From NCBI RefSeq assembly GCF_041260155.1, contig NC_091933.1, positions 8,694,269-8,758,268 on the forward strand: DNA of 64,000 nt. Direction: 5' to 3'. Positions within the stretch are counted from its first letter, which is position 1. The number at the start of each line of letters is the position of its first letter. The position numbers and the translations under genes were made by a program. The stretch comes from Ptychodera flava (taxonomy: Eukaryota; Hemichordata; Enteropneusta; Ptychoderidae). Below the pieces are notes generated by a model. The model ran no database searches, was not told the origin of the DNA, and saw only the letters and a program-made list of their open reading frames with translations. This document shows positions 42,383 through 55,200 of this stretch, piece by piece.

Positions 42383-42420
<38 letters not shown>
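42290..42420. repeat. CATA tetranucleotide and GA dinucleotide microsatellites
   Basis: Interrupted CATA repeats up to about 42385 are followed by an uninterrupted GA run to 42420. Serine/leucine-rich and tyrosine/valine-rich frames over this stretch are artefacts. Confidence 0.95.
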
Positions 42421-42424
<4 letters not shown>

Positions 42425-42465
42425 AACTAATAAGAAAATCACACAACTAGCTCTGACTGTTTCTA

Positions 42466-42543
42466 CACTGCCAATTTTTGGGGGCTTGAAAAATTGACCC
42501 TTGTAGGCTCATTTTTTTCAAGCCCCCAAAATGTTGCAGTGCA
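42466..42543. repeat. short foldback
   Basis: The arm GGGGGCTTGAAAAA pairs with TTTTTTCAAGCCCCC, and outer CACTGCCAA pairs loosely with TTGCAGTG. About 78 bp, just after the fused transferase. Confidence 0.6.
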
Positions 42544-42742
42544 GAGACAATGAGATGCACTTGTATGATTTTTCATTACAAGTTTATACAATATATATTC
42601 CACCCTACACAACATTGGGGAACCTATCATATTACAAGTTTACAGTTATAGTTTTTATATCGTACTGCAGGTGATAAATTGGTTCAAGGCCATACCAGAG
42701 AAAACAAATCCTAATTCATCTTATTAAACATTTCTTAATTTT

Positions 42743-43640
42743 GACTCATCACCAAGGAAGAAATTCCACGAAAGTCTCTTGTTTTGCAAAACAGCTCACT
42801 GTAATAGTGGATCAGAATATCAATGTCATACTGAATGTCAGAAATCACGTCTGTTCTACAGAGATCTAGCGTGGACAAACCAAGACAATATAGTTTGACA
42901 TCACAATGGGGATTTATGATTGAGCAGAAAAATGCAAACTGGTAACTCGCGACCCCTGAACATGTGTGCACAGAAATCAAAGTTATAGTCTCTATGGAGA
43001 CAACAGCCTAGCTATCTTCAAAAACATCTCAGACAACAAGGCAGCGATCATTAAGTTTTCTGCAACATTGGACTGAAACTAACAATTCAGATGAAGTTGA
43101 AGATAGTCAACTACTTGGCTTTGACACTGAATCTATCCGAAAAGAAAGATTGCCTGTATACTCTCCATGTAGAAAGCCAAATGACAAACCAGTTCGCAAA
43201 CATTTCAACCTCGTGCGATGGTCAAAACTCCTTTGAAAATCAATACTAAGCAAATGCATATCCACTGTTACTAGTGATGAGCAGATATTCAATGAAGTGC
43301 AACTGCATGTATTTTATAGTGCCTTCAAGGCCAGTGGATATGACATTGGGAAATACTAGTACAGGATTGAAGAAAGAGACAACGAAACAAAATCTGCTTT
43401 AATCAACCCGTCAATAAAAGTGGTGTGACAAAATCCGAAAAACATTCCCCCATCTCATGGAGACGCACTTTCCAAAAGAACTGCTCAAAACAGATATTGC
43501 CCATCAAACTACCACTCCCAGTTTCCAACAATGGAGCTATCTTCCTCATAAAAGCATGTGTGGTAACAACATGTTAAATGGATGCAAGCACGTGCAGAAG
43601 AACACTGCTAAACAGCAAAAAGATAAACAACTGCAAAAGT
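42743..43640 (+). pseudogene. decayed coding-like stretch, family not recognised
   Basis: Two consecutive plus-strand segments read as balanced, protein-like sequence unlike the surrounding AT-rich DNA. One is near 42743-42898 (for example KSRLFYRDLAWTNQDN). The other is near 43012-43236 (for example DSQLLGFDTESIRKERLPVY and KPNDKPVRKHFNLVRWSKLL), followed by further protein-like reading to about 43.6 kb. The whole is broken by several stops, has no start codon and shows no clear splice sites. It is probably the remains of a gene or a mobile element; a terminal exon of an unseen gene is the alternative. Confidence 0.25.
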
Positions 43641-43823
43641 TTAAATAAAAATCTGTAGAACTATTCATCTGATGATTGCTACATGATATGTGTCATTGCA
43701 TGAAATTCTGAGTAATGTTCAAGTTCTGATTTCAACTCGCCATCAAATTTTATAATTTTATAATAAAATTCCACACCAAACAGGCATCGTTTTGCACTGT
43801 GAAGACTCCACACTTTGTGTGGG

Positions 43824-43825
<2 letters not shown>

Positions 43826-43868
<43 letters not shown>

Positions 43869-43887
43869 CGAACATATAATCTGTTTT

Positions 43888-43944
<57 letters not shown>

Positions 43945-43967
43945 CGAACATATAATCTGTTTTTCGT
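43826..43967. repeat. duplicated TG microsatellite block
   Basis: Two TG runs, each followed by the same non-repetitive unit GAACGAACATATAATCTG plus TTTTTCG (about 43867-43890 and 43943-43966). This shows duplication of a larger unit and not only dinucleotide slippage. The His/Thr and Val/Cys frames here are artefacts. Confidence 0.9.
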
Positions 43968-44681
43968 CGTCAAAAATTACCAAATGTACCAAAATATTCC
44001 AATTAAGATACCATAATAGAAACACGCACGAAATACAAAGGACATTGATATTGTTATTAGTCACATCTCTGTGCCTTTAGTTGACTCGTCAGAAACAGAA
44101 TGAAAGATAGACCACTGTTTGATAGGTCATTCTGTCTGTCCTTTGTTGAATGTCACCATCACATTTCAAGAAATGCAAGGCCATGTTACATCAGGGAAAG
44201 TGGGAATGGCCTAGAAGAGACTTAAAGATCATCAATGTACCACAACTCTGTGAAACATTGTGAAAATATCCAATGGGACTGAAAAACCCACTAGGATGCC
44301 TCACGTTTTTCGTAACATTTGGTGCTTGCACTTTTTACGTTTGTGGTTTTAAGGTGGTGTATCATTTACTTTGTAGAAATACCTGTGTTCTGTATGTAGG
44401 ATCTGATAACCCTTACCTTGTATTCAGTTTATGACTCTAATTTGTTTCATGTTCTGTTAGTGATGGATACGTCTATCAAAACCTCTTCTAAACATCACAT
44501 AAATGTGTACCAAGTGTCAACATATGCAGTGTTTCATGACATTCTCAACAATGACTATTATCACCTTGAACAGTGGAGAACATTTTGAATAAACAGATAA
44601 AGTACATACAATTTGAAATGAATATTTTTATACAGCCATGCTGTTCATTTGTACTAGGCATAAGTTTTTTAATACTGTTTA

Positions 44682-45054
44682 TTATTACATGCCTCGTATA
44701 TCGAACGTCGTGCGCTCCATAGGATTCAATGGTAACTCGCGCGATGACGTCGCGGGCCGCATAGTCATCACTGGACTGAAAGTGAACCGGAACTTTTTCA
44801 ACTTGAAAACTTTTGGATGAGAAAGTCTTGAAATTCCGTGTTTTGCACGAAAAATCCGGTTTTGGAAAATTTCGCATAAAAATATTGATAAACCGCACAA
44901 CAGTAGTTTAAATATATCAGTGCGCCATTCAATGATGAAAATTGTTCTATTTTTAACCGTTTTTCGTCTAAAATGAAAATAAAGCATTTGACTATAATTT
45001 GCCAATAAACGTAAATATTTGTGGTACAAACTAAGTAAGAGAGGCATGTAATAA
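44682..45054. mobile_element. inverted-repeat element with 14-bp perfect termini
   Basis: TTATTACATGCCTC at 44682-44695 is matched exactly by GAGGCATGTAATAA at 45041-45054, about 373 bp overall. The left part is GC-richer (GATGACGTCGCGGGCCGC). It contains no intact transposase. The minus-strand frames of 90-120 codons across it are shadows. Confidence 0.65.
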
Positions 45055-45060
45055 AAACAT

Positions 45061-45170
45061 TATAGCCCAAACATGGGACTATGTACCCTCGGGCAGGAGA
45101 CCATTTGCCCTCCTTAGGTCGGGCAAATGGTCACCTGCCCTCGGGCACATAGTCCCATATTTGGGCTATA
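45061..45170. mobile_element. 110-bp palindromic element
   Basis: The left arm TATAGCCCAAACATGGGACT, then ATGT and CCCTCGGGCAGG, pairs with CCTGCCCTCGGGCACAT and AGTCCCATATTTGGGCTATA on the right. The centre has GGGCAAATGG/CCATTTGCCC. It lies 6 bp from the preceding element, so the two may be adjacent insertions. Confidence 0.75.
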
Positions 45171-46063
45171 ATATATAATATGGAAGATTTATTCTTCAGA
45201 AATCAAGATAGACCAATTGTAAAGTCAGTACAATACATTGAAGGATATACTTTTCAATATGTCAAAGGGCCAATAGCTAAAACTTTTGATGATTTTTCTT
45301 TTTCTTTTTTTTTTTCCTACCATAGCAAGTTCTTATTCTACTCCAAAAACCATGTCAAAACAGCAACTATTTACCCAGTCAACATGAAATTTTTATTTGT
45401 AAGATGTACTGATATTGTTTACATTTGAATTCTAGTCCAGACCCAGAATTCAATTGTCAACAATAACAATGCAGTCTACACATGTACAGGTTACCGGAGT
45501 CAACCGTTCAATGTGTATCTCAACATACTATTTAGAGTAGAACAAGAAAGTGTAGCCAACATTAAAAACGAATAACAGTGAGCTTTTCAGAGTATGTATA
45601 GATTGTTTGAGAATGGTTTTCAGTGATGCTTTCAATACTTCGAAGTTTTCAGGTGATGGGTTTTGAGAGGATGTGTGGTGTGATGATTTACATTATTGAG
45701 TTTGCTTATTATTATTCAGCTTGTACTGTCTTCAGCCATGGAATGACCTACAACCTTTGAACTGCCTTTGCATATCAGTACATATGCATATTATATGCAA
45801 ACAGGTATACACTGGTATATAGATAAGCTGTAGAAAAGTCACAAAATATTACCAACTTTGTTGACCTTCTGTTAATGATTGACAGCAGGTGATTTTATGC
45901 AAATACATGTTTGTGTATTCGTATGTCCTACATTTCACTTTAAAATTTTCCTGAGGTTGTGTGTAAAATCATTATAATTTGTATACATATAAATGCAATA
46001 AAAGGTGGCAAAGTGCAATTGTATGAGACATTTAGATGTAGCACATGAATTTGTCTTCAAACC

Positions 46064-46389
46064 TTAAAGGGATAAAGTCGGCCATTTTTGATGAATTTTG
46101 TTGATACGAGATACTACTTATGTTATTTGACATGTTGCAAAATACTGAATGAATGGGTCACCATGCATATATTCAACCTCGGTTTTAGACAAATAAAACT
46201 ATTGCGAAAAATGAATTAATGATCATGACCATTAATTCATTTTCGCGATAGTTTCATGTATCTTGTCTAAAACCTAGGACGAATACACAAATGGTCACCC
46301 ATTCATTATCTTTCAACGTGTCAAATAATATAAACAGTATCTCGTATCAAACAAAATTAAAGAAAAAATGGCCAACTTTGTCCCTTTAA
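46064..46389. mobile_element. 326-bp near-perfect foldback element with TTAA ends
   Basis: It starts TTAAAGGGATAAAGT and ends ACTTTGTCCCTTTAA, and the two halves pair along most of their length. Paired blocks include GGCCATTTTT/AAAAATGGCC, ACGAGATACT/AGTATCTCGT, GAATGGGTCACC/GGTCACCCATTC and AATGAATTAATG/CATTAATTCATT at the centre. A transcript across it would form a long hairpin. TTAA ends suggest the same broad insertion class as the 1.3- and 6.6-kb elements. Confidence 0.85.
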
Positions 46390-49251
46390 CCATAAGAAGA
46401 GCAGCAAGTTGATAATGGACTCGTTTTGTGGCCTACATGTATACTAAGAGATCTACCTGGAATATTTTTAATCTATCAAATCGATGTGCACCAGCAGTTC
46501 TTATGTAAGAACACCATGTGTTGGATGGGTACGTGTGTTGCTGTTATTGAGGCCTGTGGTTTACAATGATGATCTGAGTGTGACAGGAACAGGTTTTCTA
46601 CAGTCACGGTCACATCTCAACTATTTAACTGCACCTTTTTGTACATGCAACTCTGCATTTTGTCAGCTGTGCATTTTGACACCAAAGGCAGTCTGTCCTA
46701 TAAAAATAGTCAGCACAAGGCAGGTAGAATGTTTTAACTTTTCGAGGGAGTTTCTGCTTACCAATATCTTTGGCACCGTCAAGTGATGTGAAGTGGATTT
46801 TTCACAACAATTTAATCTAGATAATTTCTTACTCCAAAATTAGACTGCAGAGAACATCAGAAGTATAGTGCAAGCAGTGTATTCAACTGCTAGTTCTGGT
46901 TGTGTCTGAAAAAGGATGTTGTTCAAGAATATGATCTCGCCAAATTTGGACTTATCTGATATGGATGGGACAAAATTATAGGTGTCCTCAGACCTTGAAT
47001 AAATCTTAAATAGAAGCAATGTTTTCCCTAAGCTCAGCACATTCACAGATTGGCTTCTATTATCACTCCTTCAGAAATGAAATACTGCCTTTCATTCAGC
47101 GGTGACTAGATGCATGAAAGAAGGTAACAGTGAACAAAGGAAAAGTTGACAAGATGCCGTTTCTTCAATTTTCAGAGACAACTGTTTTCAAAGCACTCAG
47201 TCACTCAGCCACAGCCAATTTATTCGTTCAGCATGAAAAAAGCTACCTCGATTGAATTCATGACAAATTACTGACAATTTATTTATTCTAACTTCCACAT
47301 ATCATTACAAACATTCATTGCAAGTATTTACAAGTCAATCTCTTTAAGTAAATGTTAACTACATTTCGATGACACTTTGAAATCTGTGTTATCTTTGAAG
47401 GAAAAGAATATGGGTGAAACAAAAGCATTCTCCTTCAATACTTGCATCAAGAAAGAGAAAAATATTATTTTTTACAGACACTATAATTATCCCCTATACA
47501 ATTTTACAAACTGGTAGAAAAAGTTCATTTTGCTACATTCATCTATTAACATATTTGTGTAGTATGGTGAGCATTGTGGTTTGGAACGATTGTGGTTGAA
47601 AATCTGAAATCTGTTGACTAGCATTCAACAGTTCTTACAGGGTAAATGAGCTCAGTTTCCAAATGTTAGCACTGAGTATACATGCCGCTATAGATGGAGT
47701 ATGAGAGTATACAACATTGGATAAATGAAGAAACATTAAAAAAACTAGGTGCTTGGTAATATGCCATTGGCCATATGCACACCTGAAGGACAACAGACTC
47801 GTTATTCCAGATGATAACAATAGAGCTTTCTTAGGGGGTCCTCTGATAGTCAACAAAAACAAGACTCCCTAGGATTTTATTGATATGAAAAGCAGTTCAG
47901 TGTGTGCAGAGTGTTTGTAGTTTTGCTTCGTTTGATGTATGCCAAATAAACACTGATAATGAACTTTGCACAACTCCATAGATGGAATTCTAGCCAAGGA
48001 AATACACAGAAGGCATCGTAATTCTAAGATGCTTGATATTTTTACATGTGGTATGCAAACTTCACATGGTGGATAGGATATTGACAGCTATATACAGATG
48101 ATTTCAATGCAATGTTTGCAGAAGGGCATTGGAAATACATACCGTCAATTACTAGTTATTGACGATTTAGATACAAGTATTGGACAGATGTGGATGCTAT
48201 ATGATGTATGAAAAGATACAAAGTGACAGAACAGTAAAACAGATCATGTCCTTCCACTGTTCGTTCGACAGACATAGCAAAATACTATTGTGCAGGCTTT
48301 AGGAAAACTCTTTAAAATGAGGAACAAAGACTCAGCTTTGATCTGTTGGAATGTGATCAATACTGGTTGCAGATATTTCTATCAACCCTATATATACCCT
48401 GCAACAGACCCTTTATCAATATAACGTCCATGAGTTGTTATCACACTTCTGACACCATGCCAAATGTCAACAGAAGTGCTGACGCTCAATTCAGTGAGCG
48501 TTTCGAATTTTTAATGCATTTTGCCAGTTTCAAATACTTCCAAAAAAATTTTTTTTATCAATTTATACACATCTTCCCCACACAAACATACGGAAAACTC
48601 AGGATTTCACTAGTGCCAGTACGATATACTTTACTAAGGCATGGGACAAACAAATGCATTAGTGTGAAAGCTGGAGTGAAAATGACGATGCAACTTAACA
48701 AACATGCATATAAAAAATTGCGTGAAATAAGGAAAAATATTCAGTACCAAGATAATGTGCATCATATTTTCCTCAATGGGTGAATCACTTATCAAAAGAC
48801 AGTAAGTGTGCTGTTAGGAACAATTCATTTTGTATCAGATCGCATAAAGAGTTCGTGAATCTTCACTTTGGTGCATAGAGGAAATGCTGTACCTTACAAA
48901 AGTGAGCTCTAATATGTATGCAAAGTTTCAGCATAACAATTTACTGAATATGAAGGAAATAATATAAGTATTTTTATGATTACATGATCATTCAGTGAGG
49001 GACCAAAATATCATTAACTCTACTTTCCAAACTATGGCCCTCAAGGACGGGTACTGCTGCTTAAGGGTTTACATGACGTGAGCGCCCTCTTGGGGTCAAA
49101 AGTATTTACATTTCCTGACCATAGATGGCGCCATATCAATGTCAAATTAAAGTTGAATCGTAGGAGGATGGGTGAAATAACTGTAAACTTCTGACAGGCA
49201 GTGTTTCAGGGATTTGCAAATCTTCAAATACAGTGAGTCTCTACACGGTTC

Positions 49252-52200
49252 CTATTTCCATGGCGATGAATGTATAGTACTTGTAGTGGATCTCGCTGTG
49301 TTCACTGTACTGTTGGATGCGTTGCTACTGGCCCGCGTACTAGCACGACTCAGACGACCTGAAAAGACACAGGGAATGACAGGATAAGTCTCATGGGGGA
49401 ATTTCATGAACATTCTGCACCCATTTCAGTGAAACCTTTTAATGTAAATTTTTCACTGAACCTGGGAAGGAAGTGGTGCATATATAGCAGAAGTGTTTTC
49501 TCAAGGACATGTAAATCCCCCTATCTATCAAAATCTGCCTTCATATAATCACTAGCACCACATAATGATTTTTCCACAGAGTATTTACAGTAGCATTCTA
49601 CTTCATGATTACTGTCAATGATGTAACATCATACAGTTGATGTAATCCACTATCTGTAGCCACAGTACAGTGATACAAAGCTTTATCTGCAGAAAGATGT
49701 GATACAGCTGAAAGACTCTCTGACTGGAGTTTGCCTCCAGATTACAAATTGTCTTTGAACTGAAATGAGGCTTCTCATTTATTCAACATTTACTGGATGG
49801 GAGAAAATGAAGAAAGTCTTTTCTTTGATGTTTAACTAATGCTATAACCTTATTTGCTAATATCATGAAAAAATCTTAATTTATTCCTTTGGCTTGTCCA
49901 TGGGAGTCATGAATGTCCAAAAGCATTTGTTCCTACATGGTCACATCATGTGCATCAAATGCAAGGTCATTAGAATGACCATGATGTTGGTTAGTGTTGC
50001 TGCAAAGCTTTATTACATTCAACCTATTCATTCTGGTATAAATGAAACCACAACATTCAAAATGGTAATCCACTCAGTCGATTCAGAAAAATGCAAAAAT
50101 AAACATTTGCAAAAAGGCACGTGCCACGCACTTTACATGTAACATGGATACACTTTTACTGTAAACTTACTTCCAGAGTCTTGTGGTACCAGGTTTTGAT
50201 CCAAGGCTGTAGACAGCTTGTCAAGATGTGATCATGTTGTCAAGGGAGATACAGTGAAATCATTGTTCAATGTTCTGACACATATCAGTACCTACCAAGA
50301 CTCTCTCACACATTCCCTGGCTCCTTAAACAGCTTCAACTCTGTTACTTACACAGTGCCCTCAGTGATCTGGCTAAAACAGCCAAAGACCTAACATGTAT
50401 TATAATATGCTTAGCTGGAATCTGGCAATCTGATTGGCTGGAGCCGGGGTTTATATTCTCAACAAGAAGACCTGCGCACCTCTTAATATTTTTGAGTTCG
50501 TGCAAATTTCGAACGCCAACTTGAGAGCTCAACGCGCCATAATGTCGAACAAGTCTATGGCTTCAGATTGATTTTAATTGTTAAATTTTAGTCTAGTGCA
50601 GCTTGACGAACCAACAAATGAAGAGTTTCTGTAAGGAGCGGAGGCTATGTAACACATTATTTTTTTAAGTTTTTTGAGGGTTTTTTCAAGTAAAATTCTT
50701 CTAGTTCGATGTCTAATCGCGATATCGATGCGTTGCGTAACCGTATTTTATGAATTCAACTGTGCACGGGCGCGCGTTCTGAAACGTTCTTTATAGAGTT
50801 TGTATGAGGCTGGGCGCTCCTGAACTCTCGTTCCAACTTCGGCCCTAAATAACGATATTGCCCACTTGTTTTTAAATTCAGCATATTATAATGAGGTTAT
50901 AAACAGTACGCTCGGGTATTTGGTTGCGGATATAAAACCTCTGGGGTGAAAATAAGCATATTTGGGTGAAATAATCACCTCGCGATACCCTCGCTTGCCG
51001 CTTATAACCTCTAAGTAAAACCCCTCAGTGACTGACATTGAGAAGCTTACTGAATCCAGACTAGGCTGCGCTAAAAATCAGAACAGCAGAGGGTCACATG
51101 ACACAGTGTGGCCAGTATGAGACATTTCACACTGATCATGGTGTGGCGTGGTGTAGTACGGTAATGTATGTTTCAGGCTACAGGAAGTTTAATCTTTGTG
51201 AAGACATTCCTGAAAATAAATTTCTTCTTGTTTCTCAAAACACTATACCGACATTCAAGTTAATCAGACAATCCATGCAGAAATCCTGAGCTTGATAAAT
51301 CAAGTTTTAATATTATTTATCATATTGGCATATATGTGTCACTTACACATTCTGATGCAAAAAAATTGAAGGAGAATTCATAATTTAAGATTTGCCGTCA
51401 TAATTGTGAACATTGTTCTTTGTGTTTGCAATTAGCATGGCTTTGAGTGTCAGAAATCTCACTTGTTTAACAGACTTTGGTGGAAATTGTAACATCTCAA
51501 CTTTTAAACTTGATTCATGTTAAAATTTAGCAGAAAAGCAGGCCAAAGGAAGCTGTTTACAGCCAAAAAAACACACCCATAAGTTTTTTCAAAATTTGTA
51601 ATAGAAATGCTCATTTAAAAAGGGTGTTATTTGGTGAGCCATGAAGAACAATAAGCTTTCTGGTAATTAGTTAGCCTGGATTATCACAGTGAACGATGTG
51701 TATCGAACTATTTTTGTTAATTATAACCTGAAATAACCAAGCGATACAACCAACCATTTAAATCAATTGTTACAGACATTACTTTTCAAAGGATATCATC
51801 TTCATTAAACTCTGAACGATCGACTGGCCTTTTCTCAATTGGCGGAGGTTTCTTCTTACTTCTACTGGTAGATGGTGGTTGCTGAGGTAGACATGCCTGT
51901 GGTAATGTGCCAGTAATTAGACCTTCGGGGAATTTCTGATACGCTACCTTCAAACCTACAGGTGCAAACAAAGTCACAGTATGACGGTAAAATCTCACAG
52001 TGTTCTGTGTACACTCTTCATGTGCATGCAGTGCATTCAGTGAAATATCAGAAGACATCAGCAAATTAAGACATTTTATGATTTACTGTGTTTATATATT
52101 TGTATAAATCATTCTGAGATTCTCTGTTCAAAACTGGAAATTTCTCAATTAAGACAGTCTGTAAACACAAGTATTTTATCAACTTTAAGGCCATTACAAC

Positions 52201-55200
52201 ATACAGAGTAACGTCAGTTCTATTGAGTGGATGAGTTAGACTTCATCTGTTGGCAAACACAGTTCCTACAGTACAAAGCGCTCTTCACAACTTTGACCTA
52301 CTTACCTCCAGACAGCAGGAATAAATTATCAAATCCTCTCTCAGCAAATGTTGTTGCAGCTGCCGTCCCAGCTCTCTCGTCTTCATCGTAAATCAGGATA
52401 ATCTTTCCAGGTTTGTTTCTCTGAGGATATTGTTAAGGTGGATAAGTGCCTTGAGGACAGATATTCGGACTCTCTAAGTTTTACAATGCTTTTTTTTATC
52501 TACCACTTGTGAAGACTCATTTTGAAGTGCATGGGGTAAATAAGGTTTTCACCGGCTCTTTTTGTGAAAATCGTAAATCTTAATTTTCCCCCCTTAAGTT
52601 AACACAGGGATGGCGGCCATTTGAATGCAATGTAACTTTATAATGACATGACAAATCAGCAGTCATTTCTCAAACTCCATCATGGTACAGGATAAACATA
52701 CAAGCAGTCTTTAGAAGGGCAGTAATTGAATGACTCTCATTTATAATCATCAACAATTCAAAAATATCAGGAGTCTGGACTTGCTGCAGCCGTCATGTGA
52801 TAATACATTTTGTATTGATGCACATTTTATCACCAAAAATAATATTGGGTTGAAAAAAGTCACAAATGCATCTCTGTAGACAATTTACTCAGAATGAGAA
52901 GACATTCCTTGCTCTTGAGAGTTATTTGATGCACTGCGGTGTGGACAAAATTTTTTTTGTTATATTTGGTTTTTCTTTGTCCTTTTTTTTTATTGGAGGG
53001 GGTATGATTCTGAGATTGGCTGGAGTTCTGGGATGTTTATAGAGGATACATATGTGATAATCTGAGGTGTACTACTGAAGTTATTGTAGGATCTTGATAA
53101 CATGGCAGCTGGGTAGTGAATTGCTGTGAAGAAATGTGAAAGGGCATTATTGTCATGGACTAAAACACACACATGATTGCACAGTTCCTGTATATGTATT
53201 CACAAGTGTAAGTCAGCTTGTCCTGACTGAGTAATCTATAGTGTTCACTGCATCTGGATAAAGGTGACTTGGGAAAAAGTGACCTTGTCATTGAGCCTCT
53301 GAACTTACAGTAACAACATTTTAGCAGCCTTGCACCCAGGCTGTACAACATTGGAAGAAAAACAGAAAATTTTATGAATTCATGGTAACTGAAGTGTGAT
53401 ATCACAAGCAACTACATTCAAAAAGAAATCAATCTGCCTGTGAAACATAGCACTAGTGTTTTATGAAAAATGTCAAAACATTCTCAAAGTAGTTACCTGT
53501 AATTATGTGACATTCATCAAAGGCCTCTTTCTCTCTGATGTCCAACAACAAGTAGGGACAACTATCATCAAATGGCTCTGGTTCTTTTGGTGGGGACTTC
53601 TCCTCGGCCTTCTCTTCAAGATCAAACTCACCAACACCACGGATCACGCTGCAGGACAGTCAATATATATGCCAGTCATTGACATGCATCCATGACATGG
53701 AAGACATTACACAATAGGGAAACAGCGATGAAGACTCATTAGCTTGTTTTTCAATTAGCACAGCAAAAATATGCTGAGATGTGGTAAAAGTGAAAGGTAC
53801 AGGTAAGGATCACAGTGAATTTGTAAACTTGTGATCCTGGTCATTATTTTAAGAAATCTTTGCTTTTTTAGGAGTGTCCCTTTTTCTTTGTAAAGTCCCT
53901 TATTTATATATGCCTGTATTTGAAAAGCAGAGAAGTCTACCTAAGGGCTATGAATTTATTCACAGGACTTGAATTAAACTGTCCAATACTGCTGGACCAA
54001 TTGATTACAATATATATGCTGTACATTACCATTATTACAAATGTGTATCATACTTTAGCCTGTTATCATAGACATCTATCGTGACTGAACTATTAAATCT
54101 TGTCTCAACTGATAGTAGAATATCAAACATGCACAAAGTTTCTATGATGGCCAGTTTTTACAAGAAAATTTGTACTTACAAATATGAGAAACGTCTATGA
54201 AATGTGATCAATATTCCCATGAAATCTGGTCAAAGTTACTGTGAAATCTGACGAAATTATCTGACGGAATTACAGTATCAGCATTATGGAGTAAATCTGG
54301 TCAATGCTACTGTGAAATTTGCTCAAAGTTACTTTGCAATCTGTTCTTCAACTTTCAACTATACTCAGAAATTCACACAGAAATCAAGATTTTCTGTACC
54401 TCTGTAGAGTTGACCTTGGTGTTTGTGTATCCTTGACGTCACCATAGTCACCCTCCGTTAACGCCAATGATGGCACTGGACTCTCCCTGGATTCACCATC
54501 CTGGCTTGCTGGTGTCATCAATTCTGACCTAGCCGTGTCTGAAAGGTCAAATTCAAATGAAATGAAATGAAACTTCATATGTAATATGGTATACATGTAA
54601 ATTGCACGAGAATGTTGTATATTTCTTAGGACTCTAGTTGAAAATTTATAAATTATTGTTCTTGACAAAGACACACAAAAGTTGCTGCATAATCAAATAC
54701 AAATTCTACGATTCATTGTAATATGTGCCAAATATATGTTTTAACCCTTTCATCCCCAGTTCCCTGTATACAGGTCCAACTTTACCATAGAAAACAATGG
54801 ATTTGGGGCAAACCATGGTGGTGAAAGGGTTAAAACATGATAAAAGTGGTCCAGTGAGTTAGCACCTGTAATAAAAAAATACCTATCTTTCAAACTCAGA
54901 GATGATCTTAGCACTGCCAATAATTTAAGATGCCTCAAAAACCAACCAATACAGATTCAGAGTCAACATGTTATTAGGATGCTGATTTTCCATTCAAGTA
55001 ATCAAGTTCAAACTTGATGTCTGACAACATTCTAAACACTTAACATTCAGCAACCGAGGTATGCTAGACCTTCATGTCATAGCAACCATTTTCGGTTAGG
55101 AAACAGTTTGCCAATGAAACCCTGTGCTTGCATTGCTGGGTACTGAGATATTATCAGTCAGATGATCCTATTAGAGACTGAACACCTATCAACTGAAGTA

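Larger units (their letters stand above)
42082..49251. other. gap between the convergent transferase and CEP41 genes
   Basis: This should contain both 3' untranslated regions; I could not fix a polyadenylation site for either. It also holds a CATA/GA microsatellite, a 78-bp foldback, a decayed coding-like stretch (42.7-43.6 kb), a duplicated TG microsatellite, and three inverted-repeat elements between 44.7 and 46.4 kb. From 46.4 to 49.2 kb I see no supported gene; a 145-codon plus-strand frame at 48.35-48.78 kb has no recognisable family. Confidence 0.5.

Noticed and set aside
43679-44064. His/Thr-rich and Val/Cys-rich frames
   Set aside because: They are translations of the TG microsatellite.
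48346-48783. 145-codon plus-strand frame downstream of CEP41
   Set aside because: No recognisable motif, no splice context, and within the expected length range for chance frames in AT-rich DNA.
51786-51796. CEP41 ending at the TGA after NEDDIL
   Set aside because: The residues after NEDD come from the ATATCCTTT donor of an AT-AC intron; two further exons restore homology to the end of human CEP41.
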